Below are positions 1-8,696 of a DNA stretch of 64,000 nt, one piece after another. Every line of letters starts with the position of its first letter. Position 1 is the stretch's first letter. The stretch comes from Candidatus Endomicrobiellum devescovinae (GTDB lineage Bacteria > Elusimicrobiota > Endomicrobiia > Endomicrobiales > Endomicrobiaceae): positions 62,001 through 126,000 of the forward strand of contig JAIRYK010000010.1 in the NCBI GenBank assembly GCA_031267795.1. Direction: 5' to 3'. The notes under the pieces are model-generated. The model saw nothing but the letters and a program-made list of their open reading frames with translations, did not search any database and was not told the DNA's origin. Made by a program: the position numbers and the translations under genes.

Positions 1-1
1 T

Positions 2-253
2 ATTTCATCTACTAAATCTATGACAGGACATCTTTTAGGTGGGGCTGCTGGGGTTGAACTTGCAGCGATTGTTTTTGGTATGCAGGAGGATTTTATACCT
101 CCTACCATAAATTATGAAACTCCAGATCCAGATTGCGATTTGGACTATGTGCCAAACAAAATGAGAAAGCAGCAGATAACTTGTGCTCTTTCAAATTCGC
201 TAGGATTTGGCGGTCATAATGCGACAATAATAATAAAGAAATATGCTAAGTAA
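2..253 (+). CDS. fabF: beta-ketoacyl-ACP synthase II, C-terminal part
   Basis: The reading frame is open from the window edge, so only the last 83 or so residues are seen. They carry two signatures of the condensing-enzyme C-terminal half: [15 protein letters not shown], containing one of the two catalytic histidines, and [10 protein letters not shown] close to the end. The family (FabF, about 410 residues) elongates acyl-ACP with malonyl-ACP in type II fatty acid synthesis in the cytoplasm. The stop codon overlaps an ATG at 243 that begins the rnc reading frame, so the two genes were translationally coupled. The fabF-rnc order is common in bacteria. The product is clear; FabB is a less likely alternative. 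Confidence 0.93.
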   Translation: MSSTKSMTGHLLGGAAGVELAAIVFGMQEDFIPPTINYETPDPDCDLDYVPNKMRKQQITCALSNSLGFGGHNATIIIKKYAK

Positions 254-262
254 AGACTATGA

Positions 263-312
263 AAAACTTCAAGAGATTATTGAATACAAATTCAATAATC
301 TCTTGAAGTTTT
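263..312. repeat. perfect 23-bp inverted repeat at the 5' end of rnc
   Basis: Bases 263-285 are exactly reverse-complementary to 290-312, with a four-base loop (acaa) at 286-289. Transcribed, it forms an uninterrupted 23-bp RNA stem. It lies inside the N-terminal coding part of rnc and coincides with the point where the reading frame is lost. There is no long T-run beyond the four Ts that belong to the stem, so it is not an ordinary terminator. The length is about two helical turns, the size RNase III prefers. Confidence 0.9.
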
Positions 313-379
313 AAGAACTGCTCTAACGCATAAGTCTTATGCAGCCGAATACGGCGGCAAGAAGAGTTATAATGAACGT

Positions 380-919
380 ATGGAATTTCTTGGCGATAGT
401 ATTTTATCGGCTGTTATAGTAGAAACTTTATATTTAATATACCCGAGCGAAAGCGAGGGAAAGTTATCTCAGTTAAAAGCCCAAATTGTTTCTGCGTCTA
501 ATTTAAGTATTTGGGCAAAAGAAATAAATTTGGGCGATTATATTTTTTTAGGTAAAAGTGAAGACGTATCTGAAGCGAGGAATAGGGAAAGCCTTTTGTG
601 CGATGTATTTGAAGCTGTTGTTGGAGCGGTATATTTAGACGGCGGTTTTGAGCATGCAAAAAAATTTATTTTAAAATTTTTAGATGCTCAGAAAGAAATA
701 ATTATAACCGATTATAAAAGCCGACTTCAAGAACTAGCTCAATCAGTTTATAAAGAGCTTCCTGAATATAAGATAATAAAAGAATTCGGACCTGACCATA
801 ACAAGAAATTTGAAGTAGCTGTTTATGTAAAGAGAAGGCTTTTTGGTAAGGGCACTGGAAGTTCTAAAAAGGAAGCCCAACAATCCGCAGCTGAACAAGC
901 CATGAAAAATATAAAGTAA
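380..919 (+). CDS. rnc: ribonuclease III, 5' end out of frame
   Basis: RNase III cleaves double-stranded RNA, including rRNA precursors. The open part encodes the catalytic signature NERMEFLGDS (its first residues lie upstream of the ATG), the second acidic cluster CDVFEAVVGAVYLDGG, and a complete C-terminal double-stranded-RNA-binding domain starting near SRLQELAQ. The N-terminus is disturbed. An ATG at 243, overlapping the fabF stop, opens a frame reading [19 protein letters not shown], typical of RNase III. It then hits a stop at 312-314, while the expected continuation LRTALTHKSYAAEYGG is in another frame (311 onward). The break falls in the palindrome at 263-312. An ATG at 380 would give a protein lacking the conserved ALTHKS helix. 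The gene is either a recent frameshift mutant, expressed by frameshifting, or affected by a sequencing error. Confidence 0.8.
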   Translation: MEFLGDSILSAVIVETLYLIYPSESEGKLSQLKAQIVSASNLSIWAKEINLGDYIFLGKSEDVSEARNRESLLCDVFEAVVGAVYLDGGFEHAKKFILKFLDAQKEIIITDYKSRLQELAQSVYKELPEYKIIKEFGPDHNKKFEVAVYVKRRLFGKGTGSSKKEAQQSAAEQAMKNIK

Positions 920-997
920 TCTATCAACGTAAGCAATGTTAGATGCTGGCAGTGTTTACGCCGATAGATTCGCAGTAAACTAATAGAGGGGTTATAT

Positions 998-2167
998 ATG
1001 GTAATGGACTATATGTTGTCTGAAGAAGAAAAGATGATGGTTGAGACCGCAAGAACTATTGCGATTGAAAAAATGAAGCCTGTTAGAGAACATTATGATG
1101 AAAAAGAAGAGTTTCCGTGGGAGATTGTAAAAGAATTTGCCCAAGCTGACTTATGCGGAGTATATATTCCCGAAGAATATGGTGGTTTCGGAAAAGGTAT
1201 AATGGGATTGGTTCTTGTAGTTGAAGAGCTTTGCAAAGTTGATGGCGCAATAGCGTTATCTCTTGCCGCTACAGCGCTTGGAACTCTTCCTATTCTTATA
1301 GCTGGAAATGAAGAGCAAAAGAAAAAATATTTGCCAGATATTGCTTCAGGTAAAAAACTTGCGGCTTTTGGTTTGACTGAAGCTAATGCAGGTTCCGATG
1401 CGACTGGAATGACAACTACGGCTGTAAAAGATGGCGATTATTACGTGTTGAACGGAACGAAGTGCTTTATAACAAACGGCGGGGATGCTGAAACATATAC
1501 AATTTTTGCTAAGACAAATCCTGCTAGAGGAGCAAGAGGAATTTCTTGCTTTATAGTTGAAAAAGGAACAACTGGTTTTGAATTTGGTAAAAAAGAAAAG
1601 AAAATGGGCATAAAAGCTTCTTCTACTAGAGAACTTATATTTAACAATTGTAGAGTACATAAAGATCAGCTTTTAGGTAAAGAAGGGCACGGCTTGATGA
1701 TAGCTCAGGCGACATTGGATAATTCTCGTCCTGGTGTAGCTGCTCAGGCTTTGGGTATAGCTGCTGGCGCATTGGACGAAGCTGTAGATTATGCGAGGAA
1801 AAGAGTTCAGTTTGGTCAACCTATAGCCTCTTTTCAGGGAATACAGCACATGCTTGCTGATATGGCTACGGAAGTTGAAGCTGCAAGAGCTTTGCTTTAT
1901 GCTTCAGCTAGAATGATAGACGCAGGAACAGAAAAACGTACCAGCAAAGAATCTGCAATGGCTAAACTTTTCTGCTCTGAAGTAGCTATGAAAGTTACAA
2001 CTAACGCTGTACAAATATTAGGCGGATATGGATATTCAAGAGAATATCCCGTTGAAAAAATGATGAGAGATGCAAAAATAACGACACTTTATGAAGGAAC
2101 GAGCCAGATTCAGAAAAATGAAATTGCCCTTAATCTTATAAAGGAATCTGCTGCTAAAGCTAAGTAG
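998..2167 (+). CDS. bcd: acyl-CoA dehydrogenase, probably butyryl-CoA dehydrogenase
   Basis: This 389-residue flavoprotein has the usual short-chain acyl-CoA dehydrogenase length and the three-domain fold: helical N-terminus, a beta domain with FGLTEANAGSDA and CFITNGG near residues 125-165, and a helical C-terminus. The catalytic base lies in YEGTSQIQ (Glu about 366). A GAGGGG ribosome site sits seven bases before the ATG at 998. It is followed by etfB and a ferredoxin-fused etfA, the arrangement of Bcd-EtfAB complexes that couple crotonyl-CoA reduction by NADH to ferredoxin reduction (electron bifurcation). No thiolase, crotonase or 3-hydroxybutyryl-CoA dehydrogenase is in the window, so butyryl-CoA as the substrate is inferred from family and context. 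Confidence 0.88.
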   Translation: MVMDYMLSEEEKMMVETARTIAIEKMKPVREHYDEKEEFPWEIVKEFAQADLCGVYIPEEYGGFGKGIMGLVLVVEELCKVDGAIALSLAATALGTLPILIAGNEEQKKKYLPDIASGKKLAAFGLTEANAGSDATGMTTTAVKDGDYYVLNGTKCFITNGGDAETYTIFAKTNPARGARGISCFIVEKGTTGFEFGKKEKKMGIKASSTRELIFNNCRVHKDQLLGKEGHGLMIAQATLDNSRPGVAAQALGIAAGALDEAVDYARKRVQFGQPIASFQGIQHMLADMATEVEAARALLYASARMIDAGTEKRTSKESAMAKLFCSEVAMKVTTNAVQILGGYGYSREYPVEKMMRDAKITTLYEGTSQIQKNEIALNLIKESAAKAK

Positions 2168-2194
2168 GCAATGATAAATCTTTGAATAAATCAT

Positions 2195-2241
2195 AAAGTG
2201 GAATAAAGGCAAAGTAATTTTATTTGTCGTAGTTCCACTTT
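2195..2241. repeat. 9-bp inverted repeat between bcd and etfB
   Basis: Bases 2195-2203 and 2233-2241 are exact reverse complements (aaagtggaa / ttccacttt) separated by 29 bases, ending in a short T-run. This could be a weak attenuator that tunes expression of etfBA relative to bcd, or an mRNA-stabilising hairpin. The long loop makes an efficient terminator unlikely. Confidence 0.35.
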
Positions 2242-2279
2242 TGTGTTTTTAAGAAGCAAGAAATATAAAGAGGGGAAAA

Positions 2280-3065
2280 ATGAATATAATCGTTTGTATT
2301 AAGCAAGTGCCTAATACTACGAACGTTCAAATTGATCATGAAACAGGTAGATTAAAGAGAGATGGATTGGAATCTATAATAAATCCTTTTGACGAGTATG
2401 CCATAGAAGAAGGCGTAAGAATAAAGGAGAGAGTCGGAGGAAAAGTAACTGTTATTACTATGGGACCTCCTCAGGCTGAAGCTGTTTTAAGAGAAGCTAT
2501 AGCAAAAGGCGCAGACGAAGGCGTTTTGCTAAGTGATAGAGCTTTTGGTGGAGCTGACACTTTGGCTACTTCTTACGCTTTATCAACAGCTGTAAGATTT
2601 TTAGGAAATTTTGATATAGTTATTTGCGGTAAACAAGCTTCAGATGGTGATACCGCTCAAGTCGGACCAGGAATTGCGGAAATGTTGGATATTCCACACG
2701 TTGCTTACGTTAAAAAAGTAGAGTCAGTTGACGATAAAACCATAAAGGTTGAGAGAATGATGAAAGACGGCTACGATTTGATAGAAAGTTCTCTTCCTGT
2801 TCTTTTGACTGTAGTTAAAGAAATAAATAATCCAAGAGTAGCCTCATTGAAAGGCAAAATGGCGGCAAAAAAAGCTGTTATTAAAGTTTTAGATGCTGCG
2901 GCAATCGGCGCTGATGTCAAAAAGACGGGTCTTAACGGATCTCCGACACAGGTTATGAAGATATTTACTCCTCCACAAAGAACGGGCGGAGAAAAGTTTA
3001 CTGGTGAACCTAATAAAGTTGCTGTTGATTTGGTAAAGAGGTTGTCTGACCTGAGCCTTATATAA
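2280..3065 (+). CDS. etfB: electron transfer flavoprotein beta subunit
   Basis: The 261-residue length matches EtfB. It begins MNIIVCIKQVPNTTNVQID and contains NPFDEYAIEEGVRIKE (about 37-52) and the nucleotide-binding stretch CGKQASDGDTAQVGPGIAE (about 117-135), typical of the EtfB AMP/FAD pocket. A GAGGGG ribosome site precedes the ATG. With EtfA it forms the heterodimer that passes electrons to or from the acyl-CoA dehydrogenase encoded upstream. In bifurcating systems EtfB holds a second FAD, which fits this neighbourhood. The fix homologue FixA is related, but the bcd linkage argues for the acyl-CoA dehydrogenase partner. Confidence 0.92.
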   Translation: MNIIVCIKQVPNTTNVQIDHETGRLKRDGLESIINPFDEYAIEEGVRIKERVGGKVTVITMGPPQAEAVLREAIAKGADEGVLLSDRAFGGADTLATSYALSTAVRFLGNFDIVICGKQASDGDTAQVGPGIAEMLDIPHVAYVKKVESVDDKTIKVERMMKDGYDLIESSLPVLLTVVKEINNPRVASLKGKMAAKKAVIKVLDAAAIGADVKKTGLNGSPTQVMKIFTPPQRTGGEKFTGEPNKVAVDLVKRLSDLSLI

Positions 3066-3116
3066 ATAGAGAATTTATTTTTTAGAGTAAAGTTTTCTTA
3101 GAACGGAGAGTTATAA

Positions 3117-4346
3117 ATGGCAAATAGCATAAAAGTATTAAACGATAAATGTGTTGGCTGCGGACAGTGCGCAGGTGCATGTCCTTTTGGCGCTATTTCA
3201 ATGGTTGAAAGACCTGAACACCCAAAAAAGTTTAAGTTGGCTGTTATAGATTTGAATAAATGTACTTATTGCGGAACTTGTTTTCAAACTTGTAAGTTTA
3301 ACTCTATAGAGATTAAGAAAGACGCCCCTCAAGCTGGCGTTGATAAAAGCGAATATAAAGGTGTATGGGTTTATGCCGAACAAAGACACGGCGAAATCGC
3401 TGGCGTTGTGTATGAACTTTTAAATGAAGGGAAGAGACTTTCCAAACAGTTAGGAACGACTCTAAGCGCTGTTTTAATCGGCGACAACATAAAATCAAAA
3501 GCTCAGGATTTGATAAGCAGAGGAGCAGATAAAGTTTACGTTTGTGACGATCCTATTTTCATTGAATTTCAAGATGATACTTATACCAGCATATTAACTC
3601 AGCTTATAAAGAAAGAAAAGCCAGAAATTATTTTGATGGGTGCTACAAATATAGGACGTTCTTTTGCTTCAAGAGTTGCGGCAAGAATACATACTGGTCT
3701 TACTGCAGACTGTACGTCTTTGGAAATTGATCTAGAAACAAGAAATCTTCAACAGACGAGACCTGCCTTTGGTGGAAACATTATGGCTACTATTTTAACG
3801 ACAGCTCATCGCCCTCAGATGTGTACAGTAAGGCACAAAGTTTTCAAAGAGGCAAAAGTTGAAGAAGGAAGAAAAGGCGAGATTGTTGATTGCAAAATTG
3901 ATGTTGCAACTTTAGTAAACAGGACAAAGTTTTTAGGATTTATAAAAGACGAAAGCTCTAATGTTAATATCGGCGATGCTGACATTATTGTAGCTGGAGG
4001 AAGAGGACTTGGTAAATCCGATGGCTTTAAACTTCTTAAAGATTTGGCTGAACTTCTTGGTGGAGCAGTAGGTGCTTCAAGAGCAGCTGTAGATTCTGAG
4101 TGGATACCGTATTCGCACCAAATAGGTCAAACAGGCAAGACTGTTGCTCCGAAGGTTTACATAGCGTGTGGAATATCTGGTCAAATACAGCACACTGTCG
4201 GTATGAATTCTTCGGATATTATAATAGCGATAAACAAAGATGCATCGTGTCCTATGATGCAGACTGCGACTTACGCTCTGGAAGGTGATTTGTATGAAAT
4301 AATTCCTAACATAATAAAAGAGATAAAGTCTATAAGGTGCAACTGA
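3117..4346 (+). CDS. etfA: electron transfer flavoprotein alpha subunit with N-terminal 2[4Fe-4S] ferredoxin domain
   Basis: The protein has 409 residues, against about 320-340 for plain EtfA. The extra N-terminus is a ferredoxin module with two CxxCxxCxxxC motifs: CVGCGQCAGAC (Cys 12, 15, 18, 22) and CTYCGTCFQTC (Cys 49, 52, 55, 59). The rest is EtfA, with the C-terminal FAD domain recognisable from GGRGLGKSDGF and the GQTGKTVAPKVYIACGISG stretch. The ferredoxin extension is known from anaerobic EtfAs that bifurcate electrons to ferredoxin. It directly follows etfB by about 50 bases and belongs to the same operon. The reduced ferredoxin could feed the hydrogenase encoded downstream. Confidence 0.92.
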   Translation: MANSIKVLNDKCVGCGQCAGACPFGAISMVERPEHPKKFKLAVIDLNKCTYCGTCFQTCKFNSIEIKKDAPQAGVDKSEYKGVWVYAEQRHGEIAGVVYELLNEGKRLSKQLGTTLSAVLIGDNIKSKAQDLISRGADKVYVCDDPIFIEFQDDTYTSILTQLIKKEKPEIILMGATNIGRSFASRVAARIHTGLTADCTSLEIDLETRNLQQTRPAFGGNIMATILTTAHRPQMCTVRHKVFKEAKVEEGRKGEIVDCKIDVATLVNRTKFLGFIKDESSNVNIGDADIIVAGGRGLGKSDGFKLLKDLAELLGGAVGASRAAVDSEWIPYSHQIGQTGKTVAPKVYIACGISGQIQHTVGMNSSDIIIAINKDASCPMMQTATYALEGDLYEIIPNIIKEIKSIRCN

Positions 4347-4405
4347 GTATTTATTAACTCAACTGAACATATATTTTTTGTTTTCATGTTTCGGTTTGTG
4401 CGAGG

Positions 4406-4411
4406 TATAAT
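4406..4411 (+). promoter_or_regulatory. possible -10 box upstream of adhE
   Basis: A perfect TATAAT lies about 60 bases before the adhE start, in a 123-base gap after etfA. No convincing -35 hexamer sits 16-18 bases upstream, so this is only a candidate. It suggests that adhE may have its own transcription start in addition to read-through from etfA. Confidence 0.3.
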
Positions 4412-4469
4412 CTGGAGTTGTTTTAAAAGTAAAGATAGTTTTTGTGGATAAACCAATAGGAGATGTAAA

Positions 4470-7106
4470 ATGCCGAAAAAAGCAATGGACGTTAAACTGG
4501 AGCACGATAAAAACAAGACATTAGTAGTAGATACTCCTAAAGCTCTTAATACTCTTTTGGAGCGTGTGAAAAAGGCGCAGGAAATTTATTCAAATTTTAC
4601 TCAAGATCAGGTTGACGAAATTTTCAAAGCCGCAGCTATTGCAGCTAATCAAGCAAGAATTCCTCTGGCAAAAATGGCAGTTGAAGAAACTGGCATGGGA
4701 ATAGTTGAAGATAAAGTTATAAAAAATCATTTTGCTTCTGAATATATTTACAACAAACACAAAGATGCCCGCACTTGCGGACTTATAAGCGAAGACAAAG
4801 CTAACGGAATTAAAATAGTTGCCGACCCTATCGGAATTATCGCAGGCGTGGTGCCGACTACAAATCCTACTTCTACTGCAATATTTAAATCTTTAATAGC
4901 TTTGAAGACTAGAAATGGAATTATTTTTTCTCCTCATCCTAGAGCGAAAAAGGCTACTATAGCTGCGGCTAAAATTGTTCTTGAAGCTGCTGTTAAAGCA
5001 GGTGCACCTGAGCACATAATAGGCTGGATAGACGTTCCGTCATTGGAACTTACAAATTTGCTCATGACTCACAAAGATATAGCTACAATACTTGCTACAG
5101 GTGGTCCAGGAATGGTCAAAGCTGCTTATTCTTCTGGTAAGCCTGCTTTAGGTGTAGGCGCTGGAAACACGCCTGCAATTATTGACGAAACTGCAAATGT
5201 TCAGATGGCAGTATCTTCAATCCTTATGTCAAAAACTTTTGACAACGGCATGATTTGTGCTTCAGAACAGTCAATAATAATCGTTAAAGAAATTTACGAT
5301 GCGGTTATAAAAGAATTGACGCTCCGCGGAGCTTACATACTGAAAAAACAAGAAAGAGATAAAGTTGCAAAAACCATAATTATTGACGGAAAGCTTAACG
5401 CAGCTATTGTGGGACAGCCAGCTTATAAAATAGCCGAAATGGCAGGTGTGAAAGTTCCAAAAGATACTAAAGTTATTGCAGGCGAAGTCAGCGAAATCTC
5501 TTTGGAAGAAGAATTTGCTCACGAAAAGTTATCACCTGTAATTGCTATATATAAAGCTGATAATTTTGAAGATGCGGTGGAAAAGGCTTATCAGCTTGTA
5601 GAGCTTGGTGGCGCAGGACATACATCGGTTCTATATACAGACGAAAGAAAACAAGAAAGAATAACTTATTTTGCTAAAAAACTTCATACTGGACGTATTT
5701 TGATTAACACTCCGTCATCTCAAGGCGGAATAGGCGATTTGTTTAACTTTAAACTTGAACCGTCATTAACGCTTGGTTGCGGTTCATGGGGAGGAAATGC
5801 TGTGAGCGAAAACGTTGGTGTAAAGCACTTGTTGAACTATAAGACTGTGGCTGAGAGACGTGAGAATATGTTGTGGTTTAGAGTTCCTCCAAAAATTTAT
5901 TTTAAAAGAGGCGCTACTGATTTGGCGTTGCACGAGCTTGAAGGCAAAAAACGTGCATTTATAGTTACGGACAGATTTCTTTTCAACTCAGGTGCTATTT
6001 ACAATATAACTAAGGTTTTAGAAGAGATAAACATTGACTATCAAATATTCTTTGACGTCAAGCCCGATCCTACTGTATCAACGATAAATGAAGCATTGGC
6101 TATGCTTAGAACTTACGAGCCTGACATTATTATAGCTTTTGGCGGCGGCTCTCCTATAGATGCAGCTAAGATTATGTGGTTGATGTATGAAAATCCTGAT
6201 ACGGATTTTAAAGACGTAGCTATGCGTTTTATGGACATAAGAAAGAGAATTTGCAAGATTCCAGAACTTGGAACGAAAGCGCAGTTAATAGCTATACCTA
6301 CTACTTCAGGAACAGGATCTGAGGTTACTCCATTTGCTGTGATTACAGAAGATTCAACTCATATTAAATATCCCATAGCTGATTATGCTTTAACACCTAA
6401 TATGGCTATTATTGATCCGAACTTTGTGGACTCAATGCCTAAGGGGCTTTGTGCCGCATCTGGAATAGATGCTTTAACTCATGCTGTGGAAGCGTATGTT
6501 TCCGTACTTGCAACAAACTTTACAAATTCGCCTGCATTGGAAGCCGTTAAACTTGTGTTTAGGTATTTGCCTCGTTCTTATTCAAGAGGGAGTGCTGATC
6601 CAATAGCAAGAGAAAAAATGCACTATGCTTCTACGTTGGCTGGTATGGCTTTTGCAAACGCATTTTTGGGATTGTCTCACTCGTTAGCTCATAAATTAGG
6701 CGCAGCTTTTAACATTCCTCACGGAATTGCAAACGCATTGGTTATCAATCAGGTTATAAGATACAATGCTACTGATAAGCCAAGAAAACAGGCAATATTC
6801 CCTCAATATAAATTCCCAAATGCAAAAGCAAAGTATGGGCAGATTGCTGATAATTTAGATCTTGGTGGAAAGAATGACGACGAAAAAGTAGAGTTGTTGA
6901 TTAAAGCCATAACGCAGCTTAAAAAAGATATTCAGATACCTCTTTCAATAAAAGAAATGGGTATTTCTGAAAAAGATTTCAACGCCAAGCTTGAAACACT
7001 AGTTGAACAGGCATTTGACGACCAGTGTACTGGAGCAAACCCCGTGTATCCTTTGATGGATGATATCAGAGAAGTTTTCATAAAGGCTTATAACGGTGAA
7101 ATATAA
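4470..7106 (+). CDS. adhE: bifunctional acetaldehyde-CoA/alcohol dehydrogenase
   Basis: At 878 residues this is full-length AdhE: an N-terminal CoA-acylating aldehyde dehydrogenase fused to a C-terminal iron-dependent alcohol dehydrogenase. The catalytic cysteine of the first domain is in DNGMICASEQS (Cys 263). The second domain shows FGGGSPIDAAK (NAD-binding), PTTSGTGSEVTPFAVI and the metal-binding histidines of HAVEAY, GLSHSLAHKLG and NIPHGIANA. The enzyme reduces acetyl-CoA to ethanol with two NADH and forms spirosomes in other bacteria. A GGAG ribosome site precedes the ATG. Placed between the Etf genes and the hydrogenase, it is part of the redox-disposal block. Confidence 0.97.
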   Translation: MPKKAMDVKLEHDKNKTLVVDTPKALNTLLERVKKAQEIYSNFTQDQVDEIFKAAAIAANQARIPLAKMAVEETGMGIVEDKVIKNHFASEYIYNKHKDARTCGLISEDKANGIKIVADPIGIIAGVVPTTNPTSTAIFKSLIALKTRNGIIFSPHPRAKKATIAAAKIVLEAAVKAGAPEHIIGWIDVPSLELTNLLMTHKDIATILATGGPGMVKAAYSSGKPALGVGAGNTPAIIDETANVQMAVSSILMSKTFDNGMICASEQSIIIVKEIYDAVIKELTLRGAYILKKQERDKVAKTIIIDGKLNAAIVGQPAYKIAEMAGVKVPKDTKVIAGEVSEISLEEEFAHEKLSPVIAIYKADNFEDAVEKAYQLVELGGAGHTSVLYTDERKQERITYFAKKLHTGRILINTPSSQGGIGDLFNFKLEPSLTLGCGSWGGNAVSENVGVKHLLNYKTVAERRENMLWFRVPPKIYFKRGATDLALHELEGKKRAFIVTDRFLFNSGAIYNITKVLEEINIDYQIFFDVKPDPTVSTINEALAMLRTYEPDIIIAFGGGSPIDAAKIMWLMYENPDTDFKDVAMRFMDIRKRICKIPELGTKAQLIAIPTTSGTGSEVTPFAVITEDSTHIKYPIADYALTPNMAIIDPNFVDSMPKGLCAASGIDALTHAVEAYVSVLATNFTNSPALEAVKLVFRYLPRSYSRGSADPIAREKMHYASTLAGMAFANAFLGLSHSLAHKLGAAFNIPHGIANALVINQVIRYNATDKPRKQAIFPQYKFPNAKAKYGQIADNLDLGGKNDDEKVELLIKAITQLKKDIQIPLSIKEMGISEKDFNAKLETLVEQAFDDQCTGANPVYPLMDDIREVFIKAYNGEI

Positions 7107-7124
7107 TAATTAAAGCAGGAAAGC

Positions 7125-8579
7125 ATGAACAACAAAAATCAGGAAATAGGTTTTAAAAAAGAAGTATTAGAAAAAATAATAAAAGCATTCTTCTCAGATA
7201 ATTTTGAAGAGGCTACTCGTCGTATCCCTTTGAACATGCGTCCGAAGGGATACGAGGTTCTCTACAGGTGTTGTATTTATAAAGAAAGAGCAATTTTAAG
7301 AGATAGAGTTATAGCAGGACTTGGATTCTCTATTGAAGATGACGACGAAGCAATTGATTTGTCTAAATATGCAAAAAAAGCACTTGAACGCGAACATATT
7401 GACGACAAACCGCTTACTCTTATTGAAACGGCGTGCCAAGGCTGTGTTCCCAACAGAATTTATGTTACGGACGTATGCCAAGGCTGCGTGGCAAGGTCAT
7501 GTGAAGCTGCATGCAAATTTGGCGCTGTAAGCATTGTAAACGGCAGGTCTAAGATAGATCCAGCTAAATGTAAAAACTGTAAAATGTGCATACCAGCGTG
7601 TCCCTATAACGCTATAGTGAAAATAGCAGTTCCTTGCGAGGACGCTTGTCCCGTGGATGCTATCAAAAAGAACGAAAATGGCACAGCTAAAATAGATTAC
7701 AATGTTTGTATATCATGCGGTAAATGTATGATGGCATGTCCTTTTGGAGCTATCAACGAGAAAAGTCAAATAGTTGATGTTTTGAAAAATATTAAGATTG
7801 GCAGGAAAGTGGTCGCTATGGTTGCGCCGTCCATTGTAGGGCAGTTTCAAGGTTCAGTATATCAGTTAAAATCGGCTTTGAAAAAGGCAGGCTTTTACGA
7901 TGCATATGAAGTTGCTGAAGGAGCCGATATTACTACTAGAAATGAAGCTCTTGAATTTGTGGAACGCATGGAATCTGGCGAATTTTTTATGACTACCTCA
8001 TGCTGTGCTGGTTATAATCAGTTTATAAAAAAGCATCTACCTGAAGTAAAAGAGTTTGTGTCAACTACAAAAACGCCTATGTATTATATAGCTCAAAAAG
8101 TTAAAACTGAACATCCAGAATACGTTACTGTTTTTATAAGTCCTTGCGTTGCAAAGAAAAACGAAGCCTGCGATGATGAAAATGTTAATTACGTTATAAA
8201 TTATGAAGAACTTGCAGCTTTGTTTTCAGCTAAAGATATTAAGGTTCAAGATTGCGTTGAAGAGAAATTTGAGATTGAAAGTTCAAAACAGGGACGAAAT
8301 TTCGGAGTTACAGGTGGAGTTGCAGGAGCGGTGGCAAAACTTTTAGAAGATAAAAAAGATTTTGCAAAGCCTTACGTTATTAATGGTTTAAATAAAGAAA
8401 CAATAAAACATTTAAAGAAGATGGTTAAAGATAAAAAATGTCTTGAAGGTAATTTAGTGGAAGTAATGGGCTGCGAAGGCGGTTGCATTGGCGGAAACGC
8501 CACTATTTGTGCTCCTAGAATAGTTCAAAAAGCTATAAAGACATTGTACGATCAAAGCAAAGACATAGAAAAAAAGTAA
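7125..8579 (+). CDS. [FeFe] hydrogenase with ferredoxin-type clusters and non-canonical H-cluster motifs
   Basis: This 484-residue protein starts 19 bases after adhE. Residues 118-210 hold ferredoxin-like cysteine motifs (CQGCVARSCEAAC, CKNCKMCIPACP, CISCGKCMMACP). The H-cluster domain follows: TTSCCAGY (L1, Cys 293/294), ISPCVAKKNE (L2, Cys 341) and EVMGCEGGCIGG (L3, Cys 450/454). All four cluster-binding cysteines and the catalytic adjacent cysteine are present, but L1 lacks the usual CCPxW ending and L2 lacks the methionine before PC. This resembles the group B/'ancestral' type rather than the M3 or bifurcating HydA type. It probably evolves H2 from reduced ferredoxin in the cytoplasm; a sensory role is possible. 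HydE/F/G maturases are not in the window. Confidence 0.85.
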   Translation: MNNKNQEIGFKKEVLEKIIKAFFSDNFEEATRRIPLNMRPKGYEVLYRCCIYKERAILRDRVIAGLGFSIEDDDEAIDLSKYAKKALEREHIDDKPLTLIETACQGCVPNRIYVTDVCQGCVARSCEAACKFGAVSIVNGRSKIDPAKCKNCKMCIPACPYNAIVKIAVPCEDACPVDAIKKNENGTAKIDYNVCISCGKCMMACPFGAINEKSQIVDVLKNIKIGRKVVAMVAPSIVGQFQGSVYQLKSALKKAGFYDAYEVAEGADITTRNEALEFVERMESGEFFMTTSCCAGYNQFIKKHLPEVKEFVSTTKTPMYYIAQKVKTEHPEYVTVFISPCVAKKNEACDDENVNYVINYEELAALFSAKDIKVQDCVEEKFEIESSKQGRNFGVTGGVAGAVAKLLEDKKDFAKPYVINGLNKETIKHLKKMVKDKKCLEGNLVEVMGCEGGCIGGNATICAPRIVQKAIKTLYDQSKDIEKK

Positions 8580-8591
8580 TCTCTATTTTAT

Positions 8592-8623
8592 AAAGCCACG
8601 CAGAAAGCTGCGTGGCTTTTTTT
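8592..8623 (+). terminator. rho-independent terminator after the hydrogenase gene
   Basis: A 12-bp perfect stem (8592-8603 with 8608-8619, GC-rich core gccacgcag/ctgcgtggc) with a four-base loop is followed by a run of Ts to 8623. It closes the fermentation operon 13 bases after the hydrogenase stop. Confidence 0.93.
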
Positions 8624-8696
8624 CTGTAAATTCTGAGTTTTCCCAAATAGCAAAAAGTCAGGATATTGTATAGTTAATAAAATAAAAGGTGAACAT

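Noticed and set aside
918-970. Imperfect inverted repeat between rnc and the acyl-CoA dehydrogenase gene
   Set aside because: The outer arms match (aatctatc/gatagatt) but the inside has mismatches and there is no T-run; too weak to call a terminator or riboswitch.
5271-5522. Minus-strand frame of 83 codons in adhE
   Set aside because: Shadow of the aldehyde dehydrogenase domain; adhE is continuous and full length.
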